Position numbers and translations under genes: made by a program
The notes under the pieces: generated by a model
What the model saw: the letters and a program-made list of their open reading frames with translations, nothing else
Database searches by the model: none
What the model was told of the DNA's origin: nothing
Shown here: piece after piece, positions 61,437 to 64,000 of the stretch
Numbering within the stretch: the stretch's first letter is position 1
How the letters are laid out: the number at the start of each line of letters is the position of its first letter
Assembly: GCA_040219275.1 (NCBI GenBank)
Contig: JAVJSU010000061.1
Location: forward strand, 62,001 to 126,000
From: JAVJSU01 sp040219275
GTDB lineage: Bacteria; Chloroflexota; Anaerolineae; Aggregatilineales; Phototrophicaceae
DNA length: 64,000 nucleotides
Direction: 5' to 3'

Positions 61437-62261
61437 ATGATGACAGCACAGGGCATACAAAATCAGGGGATGGACGGGCGCTTGCAGGATGTTCGCGCTA
61501 TTTACGCCGAGTTTCATAAATTTTATGAGTTGTTCGGCGGGTTGAGTCTGGTGCTGGTCGGCGTGATGATCGGCATGTTTATTTTTCGTGGCAGTGCGGA
61601 TTTTCAAACCAACCTCTACACCGAATTTCTGAGCATTTGCCTGACGGTGTTTGTGCTGGATACCCGCGCCCGTCATCGAGAGCAACAACGCCGCGAGGAT
61701 GATCTGCGGGATCGCCTATTACGTGAGGCGGCAAGCACCACGAACGATACCGCCAAGAACGCCATCGAAGAACTGGAAAAACGCGATTTACTGCGCGGCG
61801 AGAAAGGCTGGCTTAAGCAGGCAGATATGGGCGGGGCGAACCTGAACGCGGTGGATATGGAAACGGCGAACTTACAGCGCGTCAACCTCAGCCGTGCCAA
61901 ACTTGAAAACGCCATGTTGTTCGAGGCAGATCTGCAAGAGGCGGATTTGAGCGGGGCAGAATTGCGAAATGCGCTCCTATCCTACGCCAATTTACGCAAT
62001 GCCGCGCTGGATAATGCCGATTTACGTGGCGCGAACCTGCAACATACCGTGCTTGATTATGCCAACCTGAATTTTTCCGATCTGCGGGGTGCGGATTTAA
62101 CCCGTGCCAGCCTCAAAAATGCCACTTTTTCCGAAGCCCTCTTTGATGAGCGCAGTATTTTGCCCGATGGAAACGCATGGACACCGGAGACCGATTTGAC
62201 CGTTTTCGGCGCACTTATCAGCCTGATGCGTACCGGGGTACCGTATCTAAACGCACATTGA
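61437..62261 (+). CDS. Membrane pentapeptide-repeat protein
   Basis: A 274-residue protein in three parts. Two transmembrane helices (~residues 38-58 and 65-82) are followed by a charged coiled coil with RHREQQRREDDLRDRLLREAAS (~residues 82-105), and then a right-handed beta-helix of about 22 A(N/D)Lxx pentapeptides (~130-235), such as ADLQEADLSGAELRNALL. The C-terminal tail is non-repetitive. Beta-helix likely cytoplasmic or periplasmic beside the membrane; role unknown. GAGG is 7 nt before ATG 61437. Confidence 0.88.
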   Translation: MMTAQGIQNQGMDGRLQDVRAIYAEFHKFYELFGGLSLVLVGVMIGMFIFRGSADFQTNLYTEFLSICLTVFVLDTRARHREQQRREDDLRDRLLREAASTTNDTAKNAIEELEKRDLLRGEKGWLKQADMGGANLNAVDMETANLQRVNLSRAKLENAMLFEADLQEADLSGAELRNALLSYANLRNAALDNADLRGANLQHTVLDYANLNFSDLRGADLTRASLKNATFSEALFDERSILPDGNAWTPETDLTVFGALISLMRTGVPYLNAH

Positions 62262-62441
62262 AACGATATACTTGGTAAGTAGGGAGTTGTTTGGAGATTA
62301 TTTTTGAAGAAATTTCTCGCTCATTCTCTGTAGTGAAATCGTTTCCACAAACCCCCATTTCGTAGGGGGATGGCAAGCAGGTAGCTCCCGTAAAATAAAG
62401 ACCATAAGGCAACGTTCCCTTAGATTGTGCAGGTAGTAGTG
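62262..62441. other. Leader region of the histidine kinase gene
   Basis: No gene. CCCCC-ATTTCGTA-GGGGG hairpin at 62355-62372 may be regulatory. No known RNA family recognised. Confidence 0.35.
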
Positions 62442-64000
62442 ATGGATATGCTCAAACAATCCCGCGAGCAGATGCGTGCGTTGAATAGCTTGCAAAAAGC
62501 CGGACGCGTTATGTTACAGGAGAAGCCACTCGGCGAACTGCTCTATGAAATGGCGATTCTGACTCAAGATATGATTCAGGATGACGCTGATGAAGCCGAC
62601 TCGTCGTTCAGCTATATTGCCCTGCTGGAAAATGACCGCCTGAACTTCAAAGCGGCTAGCCCGGCGCGGATGATGCCCATTTTGTTGGAGCGTATGGGCA
62701 ATCTGAGTACGTCGCGGGGCGTGGTCGGCAAAGTCATGCGCGATCAAGCTCGCTACACCGTGCCGGATGTGAGCGAGGATGATTATTATATTCAGCTAGA
62801 AGAGGGCGTAAAGGCACAGGTTGCCTTGCCCTTGATGATCCGTGATGAGATCGTCGGAGTCCTCTCGATAGAACACAATGAGCGCGATCCATTTTCGCCG
62901 GAAATGCTGGAACATCTCGACGTACTGGCAGGGATGATCGCCGGCGCGATTGAAACCGCCCATCAACGCGCTATCCTCGAAGAAGAACGCCTGCGCCGCG
63001 AGAAAAAACTGAGCACACAGACGATTCGCTTTAAGCTGACCGGACTGACGCAACAATTAGAAAAAGAGAGCAAAGCCGCCTCACGCTCGCGCAAAATTCA
63101 ATCCATCACGCTATCCGTTATCAAAATATTCAGTGAATTTTCCAACTTAGCCGATGCTAGTCAGCCGTTGGAGAGCTTCTGGCAAACGCTCCGTCAGGTG
63201 TTGCCGGAGATTTGTAAAAGTGTTGGCGCGGAGGCAGGCGCGGTCTTGCATCAGATCAACAACAGCACCGCCTTTGAAATCCGCACGCAATTCCCGCCCA
63301 TGTACTCATCAGAAAACACATTCTACACCTTCAGCAATCCGTCATGGGACGAGATTATCAACGTTAGCGGGGGCTTGCAACACACCACCATTCAGAAATT
63401 TAACGCACAATTCAGCGCACGGATGCCGTTTCAGGATTGGGGCTTCGTGGATACTGAACAGACGGAAATCGTCCTGTTTCTGATTGACGGGCACACCGAA
63501 AATTCGCGGATTATCCTTATGCTGGCAAATCACAAATTACAACCGGATATGGAGAATGATCTGTGGTTTGAGGAGCAGATCGACATTTTCAGCCTCATCG
63601 CACTGCGCCTGCGCGAGATATACACCGCCACCCTGCAATCAGAGGCACAACTAAAGCACGAAAAAGACCGTCAGATGTTCATTCAGGATGTGATGCACCA
63701 GCTTGTCGGTCCGCTTGCCAGCTTGAAGGGCGATGCAGAAACCCTCCTGCATGATCTGATTCCGGCGGATGCCATCGAAGAACGGCGCGACACACTAAAG
63801 CGCATGGTGGAGCAAGCCAGCCTGTTTCAAGGGTATGCCATGAGCTTCTCGCTTGCCGCGCAGAACACATCCATTTTGAATATCTCCGAAAAGACCTTTA
63901 AAGTCTTCGATAGCGAGGCGCTCATCAACATTCTTGAACGCCACACGCATAGCTTCCGCGGGCAGGCGATTTACAATCAGATTGATGGACCGAAAGTGCT
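62442..64000 (+). CDS. GAF sensor histidine kinase, partial (3' end cut)
   Basis: An open frame runs from ATG 62442 to the right edge (519 codons) without a stop. Residues ~20-175 form a GAF domain (GVVGKVMRDQARYTVPDVSEDD, QVALPLMIRDEIVGVLSIEHN), a coiled-coil linker follows (EEERLRREKKLSTQTIRFKLTGLTQQL), a second GAF-like or sensor segment is at ~235-390, and a HisKA-like helix near ~408 has the phospho-acceptor in FIQDVMHQLVGPLASLKGDA. The HATPase domain would lie beyond the window. It could partner the receivers at 55877 and 56318, but these are 6 kb away. Confidence 0.85.
   Translation, partial: MDMLKQSREQMRALNSLQKAGRVMLQEKPLGELLYEMAILTQDMIQDDADEADSSFSYIALLENDRLNFKAASPARMMPILLERMGNLSTSRGVVGKVMRDQARYTVPDVSEDDYYIQLEEGVKAQVALPLMIRDEIVGVLSIEHNERDPFSPEMLEHLDVLAGMIAGAIETAHQRAILEEERLRREKKLSTQTIRFKLTGLTQQLEKESKAASRSRKIQSITLSVIKIFSEFSNLADASQPLESFWQTLRQVLPEICKSVGAEAGAVLHQINNSTAFEIRTQFPPMYSSENTFYTFSNPSWDEIINVSGGLQHTTIQKFNAQFSARMPFQDWGFVDTEQTEIVLFLIDGHTENSRIILMLANHKLQPDMENDLWFEEQIDIFSLIALRLREIYTATLQSEAQLKHEKDRQMFIQDVMHQLVGPLASLKGDAETLLHDLIPADAIEERRDTLKRMVEQASLFQGYAMSFSLAAQNTSILNISEKTFKVFDSEALINILERHTHSFRGQAIYNQIDGPKV

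Noticed and set aside
1..64000. Biosynthetic, phage-defence or CRISPR system
   Set aside because: Uma2 genes and the P450 are present, but no core genes of any defence island, NRPS/PKS or RiPP cluster were found.

Overview
The window reads as a chromosomal segment of a Chloroflexota bacterium, most likely Anaerolineae-like (inference, no search run). The pointers are many secreted proteins with Pro/Thr-rich linkers and PD40/TolB-type propellers, stand-alone Uma2-family nucleases, a bacterial rplJ-rplL pair with its L10 leader, moderate GC, and intergenic regions full of short dispersed repeats. I found no tRNA, rRNA, CRISPR array, transposase or phage gene.

Layout. 1-5.5 kb: the N-terminal part of a CadA/ZntA-like metal P-type ATPase cut by the left edge, an MFS exporter plus a zinc-ribbon metallo-beta-lactamase-fold protein behind an attenuator-like leader, a candidate structured RNA, and a cysteine synthase. 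5.5-13 kb: an envelope block with three paralogous membrane-anchored beta-propellers, a periplasmic alpha-carbonic anhydrase, a four-repeat secreted protein and a methyltransferase. 13-24.9 kb: housekeeping and mixed metabolism, namely a GT2 glycosyltransferase, ssb, an AllE-like ureidoglycine aminohydrolase, a flavodoxin-fold oxidoreductase, promoter-leader-rplJ-rplL, a nitrilase-family amidohydrolase, a Rieske/glutamate-synthase-domain fusion between two Uma2 genes, and a double GNAT protein. 25-38 kb: a two-gene unit for a giant secreted protein and a propeller/di-heme protein, a fourth propeller, an RsbW-like kinase behind an array of TGGCA/TGCCA sites, a CcdA/thioredoxin pair, and a membrane protein bracketed by ~180-bp direct repeats.

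38-52 kb is the metabolic centrepiece. A leftward set encodes a CoA-acylating (methyl)malonate-semialdehyde dehydrogenase, a small unknown protein, beta-ureidopropionase, a luciferase-like flavin enzyme, dihydropyrimidinase, an alpha/beta hydrolase and a MOSC protein. A divergent rightward set encodes a class-III aminotransferase and an NMT1/THI5-type ABC importer. Together they fit import of a pyrimidine-like ring and its breakdown through an N-carbamoyl-beta-amino acid and beta-alanine to a semialdehyde and an acyl-CoA. No dihydropyrimidine dehydrogenase is present. One importer permease carries an extra membrane region and an internal binding-protein-like segment. This assembly is the best candidate for something not yet described.

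52.5-64 kb: a secreted repeat protein, Nudix and VOC enzymes, two single-domain response regulators, lspA, a lipoprotein, a threonine dehydratase-like enzyme, a cytochrome P450, a membrane pentapeptide-repeat protein and a GAF histidine kinase cut by the right edge.

Repeats dominate the intergenic DNA. They include a ~190-bp fold-back element in three copies (one with a second element inside it), a CGCAAAG-type family, an AGCTAAAAGCC-type family and GC-rich hairpins. Several sit between a promoter or leader and its gene, and one forms the N-terminus of a predicted lipoprotein.
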